Assembly (NCBI GenBank): GCA_963662175.1
Contig: OY759223.1
Coordinates: 15,912,249-15,976,248 of the forward strand
From: Aradus depressus
Lineage: Eukaryota > Arthropoda > Insecta > Hemiptera > Aradidae
DNA length: 64,000 nucleotides
Direction of reading: 5' to 3'
Part shown: positions 42,028 through 53,215 of the stretch, piece by piece
How the letters are laid out: each line of letters opens with the position of its first letter
Numbering within the stretch: the stretch's first letter is position 1
The notes under the pieces: generated by a model
The model's input: the letters and a program-made list of their open reading frames with translations, nothing else
Told to the model about the DNA's origin: nothing
Databases searched by the model: none
Position numbers and translations under genes: made by a program

Positions 42028-42325
42028 ATACTGTTACTTAGTTATTATGACTAATGCCCGGGCATCAACTACTAGGTCACCGCTTCTACTAAAGCTCGGG
42101 GGGTCTTAAATTTTGCCTAAGTTGGTTTTTTTTTTAACTTAGGGGTCTTTAACGAGGATCTGACATCGCACAGGCTCGGGAACAACATTAAACGTTTCAT
42201 TCGAAGGACGGCGTGCTCAAAGTTTCTTGTACGATAAAAGAACGTGAAGGCCTCGGTTGGGTTTTGAACCCGCGATCTTGTGCTCATTAGACTAGCATGT
42301 TACCTCAGTGCTACCGGTGCCCCAA
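42028..42325 (-). mobile_element. tRNA-derived SINE, old copy
   Basis: Strongly diverged minus copy: tail region at 42028, body with deletions, head ending GCTACCGGTGCCCC on plus at 42310-42323. Confidence 0.8.
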
Positions 42326-42419
42326 ATGCTACTGTTGAACTTTGTACTGAAGATGGCAAAAACCGAAACAGGTACACTTTATGTATATATTTTTGTGGAA
42401 ATAAAGAATATAAAAAGTG

Positions 42420-43155
42420 GTTTAGTTTTATTTACACGACAACACACTACTCGCTACGTACGCAGACGACACACTCAGACCCAACAGAAGCAAGCTCACA
42501 CTTACAGGAACTTTTACACCAGCTAACAGATTGGGCTAACAAATGGAGAATAAAAATTAATAGAGACAAATCTCTGCAAACCACATTTACCCTCAGACAC
42601 AACACTTGACCACCAGTTTATATTAACAACGCACAAACCTTAAAATAAGATTTGGACGACGGAAATCATCGGACGAGGATCGTCATTATCGCTTGAAAAC
42701 AAACTTCACATATATAACACTATACTAAAACCCATCAGGACTTACGGCATCGAGATATGGGGATCAGCCAAAAAATCAAACATACAACGTCTTCAGTCAA
42801 TATTTTCCATTATACTACGCCACATTGCCGATGCCCCATTTTACGTTTCCAATCTCACATTACATAATAACCTCAACATCCCATTTGTAACCTCTGTTGT
42901 CAGGGTATCAAACTTTTCACGACAAACTCCATCATCACGCCAATCCACTTATACAAGAATTATCCACAAACACTTCCCTCACAAATCCACCACGACGCCT
43001 CAAGCGGATATGGCAGAGGGACCTGCTGCAGGACTCCTCTTCGGTCACGTACCTCAGCAGTACAGCCACGCACCTGACACTGCACTATTCGCAATTGCTA
43101 ATGGCAAATGTTATGCCGTTGTAAATATATAAATAAATAAACCAAAAAAAAAAAA
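42420..43155 (+). pseudogene. Jockey-clade LINE fragment, decayed
   Basis: Frames shift several times. HLQELLHQLTDWANKWRIKI and KSLQTTFTLR match the post-YADD region of the copy at 2-898 (LQHHLTQIENWCNTWKIKLN). [24 protein letters not shown] (about 42940-43035) matches its C-terminus. It ends in a poly-A near 43143-43154. A different, older subfamily from the other Jockey copies, because its 3' UTR differs. Confidence 0.8.
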
Positions 43156-43860
43156 GTTGTATTTATTTTTATTAGTTGTTCACTACGACACAGGAGAAAT
43201 TAAAGTCCCAGAAACCTTCATATTACGAAGCAGTCATCTTAACCACTACTCCAATCATATTTAAAAGAGTGAAAATTAATTCCAAAAATGATTAGTAATC
43301 CAGTAGTGAATTTGATATGGGTAAGGTCATCATCCTAAATTGGGAGTACGATAATCCCTGACCCAGAGAGACGATAATGGACAGTCTGTCGTTGACCTTT
43401 GCAGAGGGAATGGCAATTTGTACAAAAAGCCTTGACATAGCTGGAGACAAACTGATGGTTCTGCTTCAACCAACTGAAGGTCTTTCAGAGGAAATACAGT
43501 ATTATATCGTTATGGCACATCTTACAGTTGAGAATACACAAAACCTTTCGACATAGGAGCTTTCGATAATCTTATGACGTAGGGTTTTTGTTCTTCTAAA
43601 GTCAATCAACAGTTTTGTGTGTTCTCATACTAAATTTCGCATTGATACATTCATTACGTCGGTAGTTACTAAGGTTCTTGAGTTGAGCCCTCTTTCCTTC
43701 GACCGATTTCATGGGAATGTCGTCCTTATCGGTTTTTGGATACACATACTTAATTTCATGTCAATACATTCACTAAATCGACATTAATAAAGTTTTTGGA
43801 TTAATAAACCCCTTCAAATCCCGATTTGGTTGAGTCAATAAGTGTCGTCCTTATAGGGGA
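43156..43860 (+). repeat. Unassigned DNA then family G (43560-43860)
   Basis: 43156-43560 shows nothing clear. From 43620: TCTCATACTAAATTTCGCAT, ATTCATTACGTCGGTAGTTA, second iteration, ending at TGTCGTCCTTATAGGGGA where the Helitron is inserted. Confidence 0.5.
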
Positions 43861-44386
43861 CTAGCAGTAATACCCGGCGTTGCCCGGGGAACTTTGACTT
43901 TTCTCCCAATATCTCCTATAAGGCTATTCAGTTCCTCGACAGTACATTCATGATGTTATAATTTTCAATTATTCATACGGAATAAGGCGTATAGTCCTTC
44001 AAACTGTAGTAACGCTAGCTTTGGAGCTAAAACTAATTTATTCAAAAATATTTCTCATTAATCGTTGCAATGGTTTTCGAGTTACAAAGATTGCGTGAGT
44101 GGATGCTGGGATTGACCAGGGGTTGATTAAAAAATAGACCTTAACCTTCCGGTAGATAAAACTTATCTATTCAAAAAGATTCCTCATTAATTATTGCAGT
44201 GGTTTTTGAGTTACAAAGATTGCGTGGGTGGATGCTGGGATGGACCAGATATTGAGGTACTAATACGCCTATAACCTTCCACAGACGATGACGAACAAAT
44301 TTAAAAAAAAAATTGATCAAATCCATCAAGCCGTTGGTGAGTTATAGCGGTACAACGCACAGACACTTTCAGCTTTATACATATGA
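43861..44386 (-). mobile_element. Non-autonomous Helitron, 526 bp
   Basis: Inverted copy of the element at 9019-9545. The minus strand starts TCATATGTATAAAGCTG at 44386 and ends with the CCCGG/CCGGG hairpin and CTAG at 43861. Flanks are A and T as expected. It is inserted in family G, whose sequence resumes after 44400 (ACATTTCGTGTCGATGC). Confidence 0.9.
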
Positions 44387-44607
44387 TAAATAATAAATTT
44401 CTTGATGGACATAAAACATTTCGTGTCGATGCAATCATTTTATCAACTTAGGTTCTCTATGAAATCTAAGGAAACCTACAAATTTGTTAATAGTACATCG
44501 AAAAATACTAGCAAATGGAAATACCTTAATTTATCAAGATTGTGGGTTCGAAACCCGACCGCGGCCCTTAGTTTATTTTATCTGGGAGGTAAAATAAATT
44601 TAAGCAC
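44387..44607 (+). repeat. Family G tail and a SINE fragment
   Basis: 44540-44607 is SINE sequence from the B box (GGGTTCGAAACCCGACC) to AAGCACGCC, cut off by the duplicated segment. Left of it is a family G remnant. Confidence 0.6.
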
Positions 44608-45176
44608 GCCCAGTTTCATCAATCTACTAGATCAAAATGAAACTTACGCTATAAAAACAATAAAGGTAATCTATATTTATCAAATTAAATTCGCAGCCTT
44701 TATAATAAAATTATTATTGATATAATAATATTAATATATCAATAATAATATTTATTTTCGTTAAACCGTAATTTGGTAATTGGATACTTCATACAATTGT
44801 ATACATCACAATTGGTTATAAATTATATACATCAGCTTACATTACAGCTTAGAATAGAAAAACATATGAAAAGAATAATGATAAATTAAAAATGAATATA
44901 AAATCCCAACTCGACTGAAGCCCTTAGTTTATTTTATCACGCTGTCCTTCGGATGGGATGTTAAGCGATGGTCCAGAGCCTGTACCATGACACGTACTCG
45001 TTAAAGATCCCTACCCTAGGTGAATAAAAATTTAGGGTTGGCAAAATTTAGGACTCCCACAGTAGAGTTGGGCTCATGTCCACCAGAGTAACGAAAGAGC
45101 GCTCTGGTAGTAGGCGATATGACCTCGTAGTTAAAGCCCGGGCATGAATCATAAAACCTAACCTACTTTAATTTAC
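44608..45176 (+). repeat. Duplicated segment, copy B (with SINE at 44908-45176)
   Basis: Partner of 33825-34409. The SINE part begins at CTCGACTGAAGCCC and has a small deletion (TTATTTTATCACGCTG). The tail is AAAACCTAACCTA. It starts directly after another SINE fragment that breaks at AAGCACGCC, so recombination at SINE sequence may have set the border. Confidence 0.85.
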
Positions 45177-45547
45177 AAAAAGGAAAGTTGAAAATTCATT
45201 TTTTAAAGGAAGTTTTTTTATAGTGCCACCTAGTAACTTAAAGATGCACCATATTTGACCGGAGAAGTTTTTATAGTTGTTTGCGGCACGTGCGAGAATG
45301 TCACGGGATATCAGTTTGGATATTATATTTGTGACAACATTCTTTAATTGGGGTCAGAATGTCGGATGAAGACAGGATATCCAACGACACCCCGAACTGG
45401 TTTTTGATCTGGCCGACTGACCTCGTCTCTTATCTCCTGAGAAAGAAAGTTTTAATTATTAATTATTTTTTAACCCAATTAATTTGTAATTATACTCTAC
45501 TTTTTATATTATTAATAAAAATATATCACCAACATTCTACTTTCTAA
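45177..45547. other. Gene-free stretch
   Basis: No gene. A 62-codon frame at 45359-45547 (ATG at 45359) has no recognised domain. Confidence 0.3.
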
Positions 45548-46290
45548 TAATAACAAAGTTTTTACTGATCTCTCTCTCTCTCCCTCTCTCACTCCCGCTC
45601 TCGCACTCTCTCTCGCCCTCCCCCTCTCTCTTGCTCCGTCTCTCCCACGCTCTCTCCCTCCCTACCACGCTCGCCCTCTCTCTCTCGCTCCCTCTCTCAC
45701 TCACGCTCTCTCACTCACTCTCTCTCTCTCCCTCCCGCCCCCTCTCTCTCGCTCCCTCCCTCCCACGCTCGCCCTCTCTCTGTCTCTCTCGCTCCCTATC
45801 TCACTCCCTCTCCCTCACTCTCTCACTCCCTCTCTCTCGCTCCCTATCTCACTCCCTCACACTCTCTCTCTCCCTCGCACCCTCACCCTCTCTCACTCCC
45901 TCTCCCCACCTCTCTCTCTCACTCACGCTCTCTCACTCACTCTCTCTCTCCCTCTCTCACTCCCGCTCATAGTCTCTCTCCCTCCTCCTCTCTCTCGCTC
46001 CCTCTCTCCCACGCTCCCTCCCTACCACGCTCACCCTCTCTCTCTCGCTCCCTGTCTCACTCCCGCTCTCACTTTCTCTCTCCCTCCCCCTCTCTCGCTC
46101 CCTCCCTCCCACGCTCGCCCTCTCTCTCTCGCTCCCTATCTCACTTCCTCACACTCTCTCTCACTCCCTCTCCCTCACTCTCTCTCACTCCCTCTCTCAC
46201 TCCCTCACACTCTCTCTCTCTCTCTCCCACCTCACTCCCTCTCTCTCTCTTTCTCACTCTCTCACACTCTCTTTCTCTCCCTACCTCCTC
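45548..46290. repeat. Long CT-rich tract
   Basis: About 740 bp almost free of G runs and made of CTCTCTCCCT, CACTCCCGCTCT, ACGCTCGCCC phrases. Higher-order repetition is visible (CTCGCTCCCTATCTCACTCC near 45789, 45838 and 46130). The 113-aa Ser/Leu/Pro frame and its minus-strand partner are by-products. Confidence 0.95.
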
Positions 46291-47083
46291 GCGTATAAGA
46301 AGTAAAATATACTTAATATAAAGATATATGTGATTGGTCATAAAAGGACTTCTTTTTATACCAACCACCGATGCACTGATCACTCTCTCTTCATCTCCAG
46401 CCTTTTAAATTCAAGAAAGTCTCTCTCAGAAAAGCTTATTAAAGGGGAAGACGGTGGGAGATCTGTACAAAAATGTCTTGTTGTGATCGTTTCACGTATA
46501 TTTTATTAAACAAGAAAACGCGTTCTTATTTATGAATAATTGCACTGTTATTGTTGTCAACTTTCACTTAAAAATGTTCATATACTTTGCTTATATAGAT
46601 ATAAAACCAATCTGTTTCTCTGCGTGAGCTTACATAAGACAATAACAAAATAACTACCAAACCATTTCCGATTGTTTATTACATTTTTTAGAGAAACATT
46701 TTTTGACGTTTATATTCCGGAGCTTATCGGTTATTTATGGGTAAACTATATTTTAAATTCTTGATTAGTTAAGGAGGTCAACAGAAAAGAATTAATAGAC
46801 CACCTTTATCACATTATTTGCTGCTTGTATTTTGAGTCTTAATCAATAATTTAGATGACAAACTATATTTTTAAATGCTTGATTAATTAAGGAGGTTACC
46901 AAAAATGAATTAAAAGGCCACCGTTATCATATTAATTGATGCTTAAATTGTCTATTAATTCATTTTTGGTAACTTCCTTAATATATATATTTACATATCC
47001 AGCTATACTAAGTATTTGTTTAGGAGGAATTATAAAATCAGTTAAAAATTCAGTGTTGAGTTTTTACAAGAATGTCATTCCAA

Positions 47084-47124
<41 letters not shown>

Positions 47125-47198
47125 TATGCCAGTGAACACAAAAATTTCCGATAGAATAAATGAATCGATACAAAATTTTATGTGTATCCAGGACTCCA
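46291..47198. repeat. Gene-free stretch with iterated AT-rich block and poly-A
   Basis: A block of about 88 bp (AACTATATTTTAAATTCTTG ..TTAAGGAGGT..CCACCTTTATCA) occurs at about 46745-46835 and 46862-46950, with a partial inverted copy at 46953-46985. A poly-A of about 35 lies at 47087-47122, next to a minus family G block (47122-47198). Confidence 0.5.
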
Positions 47199-47398
47199 GA
47201 GGGCGCCGGTAGCTCAGTGGTATGTGTGCTTGTCTGCTGAGCTCAAGATTGTGGGGTTCGAAACCCGAACGAGACCCTTAGTTTATTTTATCTGGTAGGT
47301 AAAATAAACTTAAGCACTCCGTCCTTCGGATGGGACTTTAAGCGATGGTCCCGAGTCTGTACGATGTCAGGTACTCTTTAAAGACCCTACCCTAGGAG
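47199..47398 (+). mobile_element. tRNA-derived SINE, 3'-truncated
   Basis: Complete head with A and B boxes (one extra G before the B box). The body is lost after CCCTACCCTAGGA. No tail. Inserted within a minus-strand family G copy, which resumes at 47400. Confidence 0.88.
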
Positions 47399-48135
47399 TC
47401 AAACGTTCTTGTGTATGACCAATTGGTTTTAGAGGGAGAGCGAAAACTTAATTGAATACTGGGGAAGTACATTAACGTTGATTCTTTAGAACGGAGGATG
47501 GTGAGTATAAAGTCAAGTTGAGAGGGTTAGAGGTTCAATTCTCCATCTGTTCATATCGGTGGTTGGATGTGAAGTCTTTTGTTTTGTGCCTTGTCTACCT
47601 TCCAGATGCCTCCTTTATTAGGATTCCAGGATTCAGGATCCAGGTCCCCCCCTCCCCCTCCATACCCTCCAGCTAAGCCTCGTAATAAAGTGACTATGTG
47701 GATTGCTAGACTTTCTTCATAGGAAATGGATACCTCTCCTCAAATGTTTTTTCTGTCTAGATTTATTAATTTCCCAGCTTTACGATGTATAAGGAGAGTT
47801 GAGTTATCTGTAATCAATTATATTTTGAGTTTTCACGGAAATATTAAATTTTCCGATTCCCTATTTTAATAGGGACATTTTCTCAGTACTTATTAATCAA
47901 TTATACTCCCACCAAAATCAATCAATAGTTTGGGCTAAAAATTAATAATTCTGAATCCTCATACTAAATAGTGCTTCGATTCATTCGTTATACCATTTTT
48001 TGAGGCCCCCTTTCGGCCGATTTCATGAAAATATAAATTATATGTGTCCTATTGGAGTTTTTGAATATAAAAATTTCTGTAATTCATTCATTAAATGGAC
48101 ACTTATTAGAAATGTATTAATGTGTTATTAGAAAT
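47399..48135. repeat. Family G pieces on both strands
   Basis: 47405-47475 minus (TTAGAGGGAGAGCGAAAACT, TGGGGAAGTACATT). 47865-48110 plus (AATCATAATCCTCATACTAAATAG-like blocks, CGATTCATTCGTTA). 47500-47860 is unassigned. Confidence 0.5.
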
Positions 48136-48178
48136 AAAAAATTGTAGTTTGAACCTCTCACAGAATTTTATTTATTTA

Positions 48179-48216
48179 TGCTAGCCAGCTTTCGAGGTCG
48201 CTCTCATCATCAGGCA
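48179..48216 (-). ncRNA. Hammerhead-like fold, left arm
   Basis: Minus reading: TGC (stem I), CTGATGA, extra U, stem II GAG/CTC, GAA, stem III AGC/GCT with loop TG, A as cleavage base, GCA closing stem I (3 bp). All core bases present; stems I and II are short. Confidence 0.4.
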
Positions 48217-48301
48217 GTCTAGTGAAGCAATTTTAAAATTTTTAAATGTTCATAAATAAGATTAAAAATTATATACAAAAATATTTTTTTAAAATTCACA
48301 C

Positions 48302-48339
48302 TGCCTGATAATGAGGGCTACCTCGAAAGCCGGCTAGCA
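48302..48339 (+). ncRNA. Hammerhead-like fold, right arm (core mutated)
   Basis: TGC (48302-48304), CTGATAA (the G of the GA pair is A), U, stem II GAGG/CCTC, GAA, stem III AGC/GCT, A, GCA. The core change should abolish cleavage. Confidence 0.35.
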
Positions 48340-48380
48340 TAAATTAATAAAATTCTGTGAAAGGTACGACTACATTTTTA

Positions 48381-49070
48381 CAGTGACTTGGATCTCAAGG
48401 GATCTAGGATTTTTTTATCGCTTATAGAGGCTTTTCATTTACTCAGTTTTCCAAATAGGTAGGTTTGAAATGATAGTTTTTATTTATAGAGGGTCCCGCT
48501 AAGAGAGGTCGAAATGGATCGTTTCTCATTTTTAGAGGTGAAAATGTTAATGAAAAATGCATATTTTATGTTGTTATTATGTCCAATTTTTATTTTTTAA
48601 AACAATATGTACTACAAAACTTATGACTTAAAAAAATCTGTTATATTGGTTTGTAATTGAGTAGCTTTAAGGTGTTTCTCGGTAGTATAAATTTTATTAA
48701 ATTAATTTATCAGTGGCTGTTAATGAATTACACTTTTGTTTCGACATTTTGTGCACTTCTATTCACTTGTTTATCGTACAAAACCTTAGATAGTACTGGA
48801 AAACAAAGCACGCGTGTAAGAAATTAGAATGTTTGTAAACAAACGTGTCGTAACCTGATGAAGTGTCTTACTTATACAGGTTATTGAGCTACAAAGTCTC
48901 AAATATAGAGGTAAACATCGAAAAAAACTAAGAAATCAAATCTCAATTAAAAAGATTTGAAAATTCCCAGTAACAGAGTTATTTTAATGCAAAAGTGTAG
49001 GGACCTCATTGTAATTATCAGTAACAGAGGTTTCTCACATATCCAGGGCCTACTTAACCAGGTTTCATTG
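48381..49070. mobile_element. Probable pogo-like MITE
   Basis: TA at 48379-48380 and 49071-49072. Ends CAGTGACTTGG and the inverse of CAATGAAACCTGG. Inside, phrases ATAGAGG, TAACAGAGG and TATAGAGGTAAAC recur as in other pogo-type MITEs here. Confidence 0.55.
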
Positions 49071-49072
49071 TA

Positions 49073-49394
49073 TTTTGAAATCTATGAGACAGTTAATAGA
49101 GTTTTTGGGTTAAGCCTCCCTTTTAGCCGTAATAACTTCCCCTATGCTTCATTTAGTTGGGGAACTAAAACGTAGTGAACTGATTTCTAGGGAGATTGCG
49201 GCGAAATAGGTTTTGGAGCCTGCTCCGCAAATGCAGTCTATAAATGCAGTCTATAATTTGCAAGTACTGACATATTTAGGTCATGGTAAGGCAGAAACTT
49301 AAATAAGGATGTCTGATTCATGGCTGGGTCAACTACTAGATCACCTTTGACTGACCTAGTTGCGAGTTCGTAAATTGATCCAGATCTATGATCT
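49073..49394 (+). repeat. Family G remnant and unassigned DNA
   Basis: 49085-49175 is a diverged family G block (TAATAGAGTTTTTGGGTTAA ..TAGTTGGGGAA). TGCAGTCTATAA is duplicated at 49232 and 49245. Confidence 0.4.
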
Positions 49395-49618
49395 GAGGGC
49401 GCCGATAGGTCAGAGGTAGCCCTACTGAGCTCAAGATCGCGGGTTCGAAACCCAGGAGAGGCTCTTAGGTTTTTTTTATCTGGGAGGTGAAAACCCCTTG
49501 AGCACGCTTTCCTTCGGATGGAACGTAAAGATATGGTACCGAACCTTAAAAAAACCCTTTGGTAATAGGCGATATGACCTCGTCGTTAAAGCCCCGGGTA
49601 TGAGTCACAAAAACTAAC
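49395..49618 (+). mobile_element. tRNA-derived SINE, internally deleted
   Basis: The head is damaged at the A box (GATAGGTCAGAGG) with intact GGTTCGAAACC. The middle is shortened and resembles form B up to ACCGAACC. It then joins form-A end sequence and tail CACAAAAACTAAC. Confidence 0.82.
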
Positions 49619-50012
49619 ATTTTAAAATAGAGTATCTATAATACATTATTACAGCATCACTTCTCCCATTTATTTTTTTTGCCTTCTCAAAAAATGACAA
49701 TTACAAACATTTCGGGAAGCACTCCCATCATCAGTATTTATCCTTGTGTTCTTCAACATTCCTTCTGTCAATCAGAATCTTCCTTTTGTAGAATATATTT
49801 ATTGAGTCGACCTTCATACTTAAATATATAAAAATAATAAATAGTTTTAAGTTTGGAGGTCAACTCAATTAATTGTTCCATAAAAGGAAGATTCTGATTG
49901 ACAGAAGGAATGTTAACATAAAGAACACATATATTATAAAAAATAAAGAAAAAAAAAACTAAAAAAAAATATATATTGTCTATTTTGCAAAATATATATT
50001 ATAGACGGGATT
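49619..50012. repeat. Foldback element with hammerhead-like core at one end
   Basis: 49750-49835 and 49850-49935 are inverted repeats of about 85-95 bp (ACATTCCTTCTGTCAATCAG ..AATCTTCCTTTT..GAGTCGACCT). Just outside the left arm the minus strand shows CTGATGA (49734-49728), an extra U, stem II GGGA/TCCC with loop GTGCT, and GAA (49713-49711). Stems III and I are not clear. Confidence 0.55.
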
Positions 50013-50332
50013 AGGGGAGCCGATGGTCAGTGGTATGCATGCTTGCTTACTGACCTCAAGATCATGGTTTCGAAACCCGACCGAAGCCTAACGGCTAGTT
50101 AATTTATCTGAGAGGTAAAATAAATGAAGAATGCCGTCCTTCGGATGAGAAGTTCAGCCATGTTGACGAGCCTGTACGATGTCAGATATTCGTTAAAGAT
50201 ACGCTATCCTATGTGAATAAAAATTTAGGGTAGGCGAAATTTAAGACTCATGTTCACCAGAGTGACGAAAGAGCGCTCTAGTAGACGATATAACCTAGTA
50301 GTTAAAGCTCGGGCATGAGTCAAAAAACTAAT
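50013..50332 (+). mobile_element. tRNA-derived SINE, diverged
   Basis: Head GGGGAGCCGATGGTCAGTGG (A box damaged by a deletion), B box GGTTTCGAAACCC, tail AAAAACTAATTAAA. It faces the minus copy at 50381, 48 bp away. Confidence 0.85.
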
Positions 50333-50380
50333 TAAAATATATGGGAGTACTTTCGGTATTGCTACCATTTTAGCCACTTT

Positions 50381-50693
50381 ATGACTCATGCCCGGGCTTT
50401 AACCACGAGGTCATATCGCCTACTACCAGAGAGCTCTTTCGTCACTCTGGTGGACATGAGCCCGATTCTACTGTGGAAATCCTAATTTTTATTCACCTAG
50501 GGCAGGGATCTTCAACGCGTATCTGACATCGTACAGGCTCGGGACCATTGCTTAACGTCTCATCCGAAGGACGGCGTGCTTAAGTTTATTTTACCTCCCA
50601 GATAAAATAAACTAAGGGCCTCGGTCTGGTTTCGAACCCACAATCTTGAGCTCAGAAGACAAGCACGCATACCACTGAGCTACCGGCGCCCTC
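50381..50693 (-). mobile_element. tRNA-derived SINE, near full length
   Basis: Good minus copy with both boxes (50625-50690). The tail is lost: after TGACTCATAAAG the sequence is unique. Confidence 0.92.
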
Positions 50694-52316
50694 TGCTGTA
50701 ATAATATATAATATATGTATACAAATATTATTGTATTTATTATTATGTTGGAACTTAACAATGACGAGGTTATTTTGAAACATCATTCTTGAAACGTCTG
50801 CCATGGGAAAAGGTGTCAAAAAAATTAACGGTTCCTGAATAGTTGAGAATGTTTCTACAATTTATTTTTTCCCTTTGAGATACAATCAATCATATTTTTA
50901 ATTATATTCACACAATTAAGCTTGTTAATTTTTTTTATTTTATTTTTTTGACAGTTGCAAAGCTACCTTTTGGTACATCAAATTGTATTTTTTTTTTTTT
51001 ATTTTTTTTTATTATTTTTTGCCTATTTAATAACATAAAAACAAAAAAAAAGAACACATTATTTTGACGAGCTTATGAATAGTATAAATTTCTAATGTAC
51101 AATCTTTGAAGTGAAACTTCATCCTTGGGGTAGGTCAGTGAAGTGTCTACTAATCATTAAAAAAAAATGGTTTTGTTTCTTTTATATGTTTTTGGTTAGA
51201 ATAATTCATCGTCCAACCCTTCTTATCGTAAACTACCCACCTAAAAGACGAAGTTTCGCCACAGAGGCTATAATTTTATTTATATACATTTAAGGCTACC
51301 TACATATAATAATTTTTTTAAATAAACACATAGCTCTATTTACTTACAATATTCTTGTACAAAATGAACTACTTACTGTTTACATATCAAGCAAGAAAGG
51401 GCACTCATGAAGTGTTACAGTGAGTTTTTTAAGTATAGGTTGATTTTAAAATGTTCTCACTCCATTTGTCTTTCATAATTTTTTTTTTGAAAATTCTATA
51501 AATTGACCATTCTACTCATAGAAAAAGGATAAATACAACCTATTAAATAGATATAATGTACATTAAATGATGGTATTGTCAATTGTCATTTAAGTGTTTT
51601 TTAAATTCCTGTTTTACAATTTTAAACCCAGCTTTAGTGAATTTAGATATGTATCTACTTCCTTAAAGGAATAATAATAAAAAACATGAGAAAAATAAAA
51701 AGAACAATTTGTCTATCCACGAATCGAAGGCGCGAATGATCATCCCTACTTTACATAACAGGCCCAGCAAGTTGTCAACGATCTATAACTATTCAATTGA
51801 ACAAAGATGTGAACTTACAAGATATCATTTTCTTCAGAATGACTACCGGCGATTTTTGATTTAAACATTTTTCTACGATTTTTGGCCATCTGACCACATT
51901 TTAAAAAATGTTTCACTACATTATTAATGACTTTCTGCATTCCAGAAATTGTTTCTTGGTCCATTAATAACAAAAATCATGCGTAATCAGAAAATGGATT
52001 CTACGACAATAGCAACTTTCTGAATTTCGTTCCCTTTCGCCTTAAAAACTATGAGACCGTTAGAGTAAAGAAATATGAAAAATTGGGAGACAGAAAAATT
52101 GATCCCATGTTTTTTTCAGTTACTACTGATCCATTTTTTTTTGTTCTCTACATTGATTCGATAAATTTATAAATAAATATTAATTTTTCGTTTATAATTT
52201 ATAATAAATTATTAAATGTATTTCCCATTAATATATAAATTAATTCTTCGTTCGGGTATCGCACTTAATCAGCTTAACACAGACTGTCCTAAGCAGAAAA
52301 AAAAATAAAAAATTTA
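50694..52316. other. AT-rich gene-free stretch with a family R-A piece
   Basis: 51838-51930 matches the left end of R-A copy 2 (GACTACCGGCGATTTTTGAT, TTTTGGCCATCTGACCACAT). A 60-codon frame at 51111-51293 is unsupported. Otherwise nothing recognised. Confidence 0.4.
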
Positions 52317-53215
52317 GACAAAAACATAACAAGAAATTTACATGGAGCTTAACGAACACAAGAAAACAGATACACCGGCAGAATACTTCATACAGAAACA
52401 CAATGTCATATGCAGGAGACACATGGATTACACCAGGATCTAAACAGATGCATCCAAGATGGAGGAGAGTGTGGTATGTGCAGTAGTCACCCCAGAATTT
52501 TCACAGAACTTTTCACATTACTGCAAGCCTTTATCTTCACATCCCATTCACAAAATACCAAATTTCTTATTTTCACGAATTCTCTTAGCTCAAAAATTTA
52601 TGGTCGATTGAAAAAAGCAATCAAGAAATTCACTCATGGCATTCAAAATTTTGGCATTCCTGGAAACAAAAAAGCAGACACTGCCGCAAAAGATGCTGCA
52701 CTCTACCCCTTATTGCCTCAACAAACTTAACACAGCACAAAACCTTTCGACCTATTTCAGAAGAAAAATTGAGCAACACTGGAACAATGCATGGACTCAG
52801 ATGGAAGACAACAAACTCCAAAGAATAAAATAATAAAACAAGCCGTGGAATCCTCCAAGCACCATTAACAGACGAGACACGGTGATCATCACAAGACTAA
52901 GACTTGAACATATGAAACTGACACATTCCTATCTACTTCTTGGACTTGAACAGCCGACATGCTCCTGCAACCAAGACTACACAGAGCTCACAGTACAACA
53001 GTTACTGACGGACTGCACAAACTACACCACATTAAGAAACAAATACAAACTACCGACTGACATGAAAAAACTACTCCAAATATCCCACTACGAATACAAC
53101 GGACTCATCCACTTCCTTAAAGACGCAAAACTCTACGAGGTCATGTAGACACAATAGTCGTCGCTAATGACCCTGAAGTCAATGCGACGTTAAATAAGGA
53201 CTAAAAAAAAAAGAA
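52317..53215 (+). pseudogene. I-like LINE ORF2 C-terminus with RNase H, decayed
   Basis: The frame at 52410-52730 has FTELFTLLQAFIFTSH, FLIFTNSLSS and THGIQNFGIPGNKKADTAAK, the RNase H pattern E..(T)DS..H.GI.GN..AD. The catalytic Asp of TDS is Asn here. After frameshifts it reads STYFRRKIEQHWNNAW, then RLRLEHMKLTHSYLLLGLEQ and CSCNQDYTELTVQQLLTDC, the zinc-knuckle C-terminus of I-type and related LINEs. It stops at 53146-53148 and ends in an A-rich tail near 53200. ACAAAAACATAACAAGAAAT (about 52317) and a near-identical phrase at about 53236 may be a long target duplication. Confidence 0.75.

Larger units (their letters stand above)
48136..48378. mobile_element. Foldback element with two head-to-head hammerhead-like folds
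   Basis: Arms of about 75 bp: TGTAGTTTGAACCTCTCACA ..ATGCTAGCCAGCTTTCGAGG (left) and the inverse of TGTAGTCGTACCTTTCACAG ..ATGCTAGCCGGCTTTCGAGG (right). Each arm holds the core fold described at 48179-48216 and 48302-48339. A central AT-rich spacer of about 70 bp separates them. Confidence 0.7.

Noticed and set aside
45631..45972. A 113-aa Ser/Leu/Pro-rich frame
   Set aside because: It lies wholly in the CT-rich tract, and all frames there are open because stop codons are rare in pure pyrimidine repeats.
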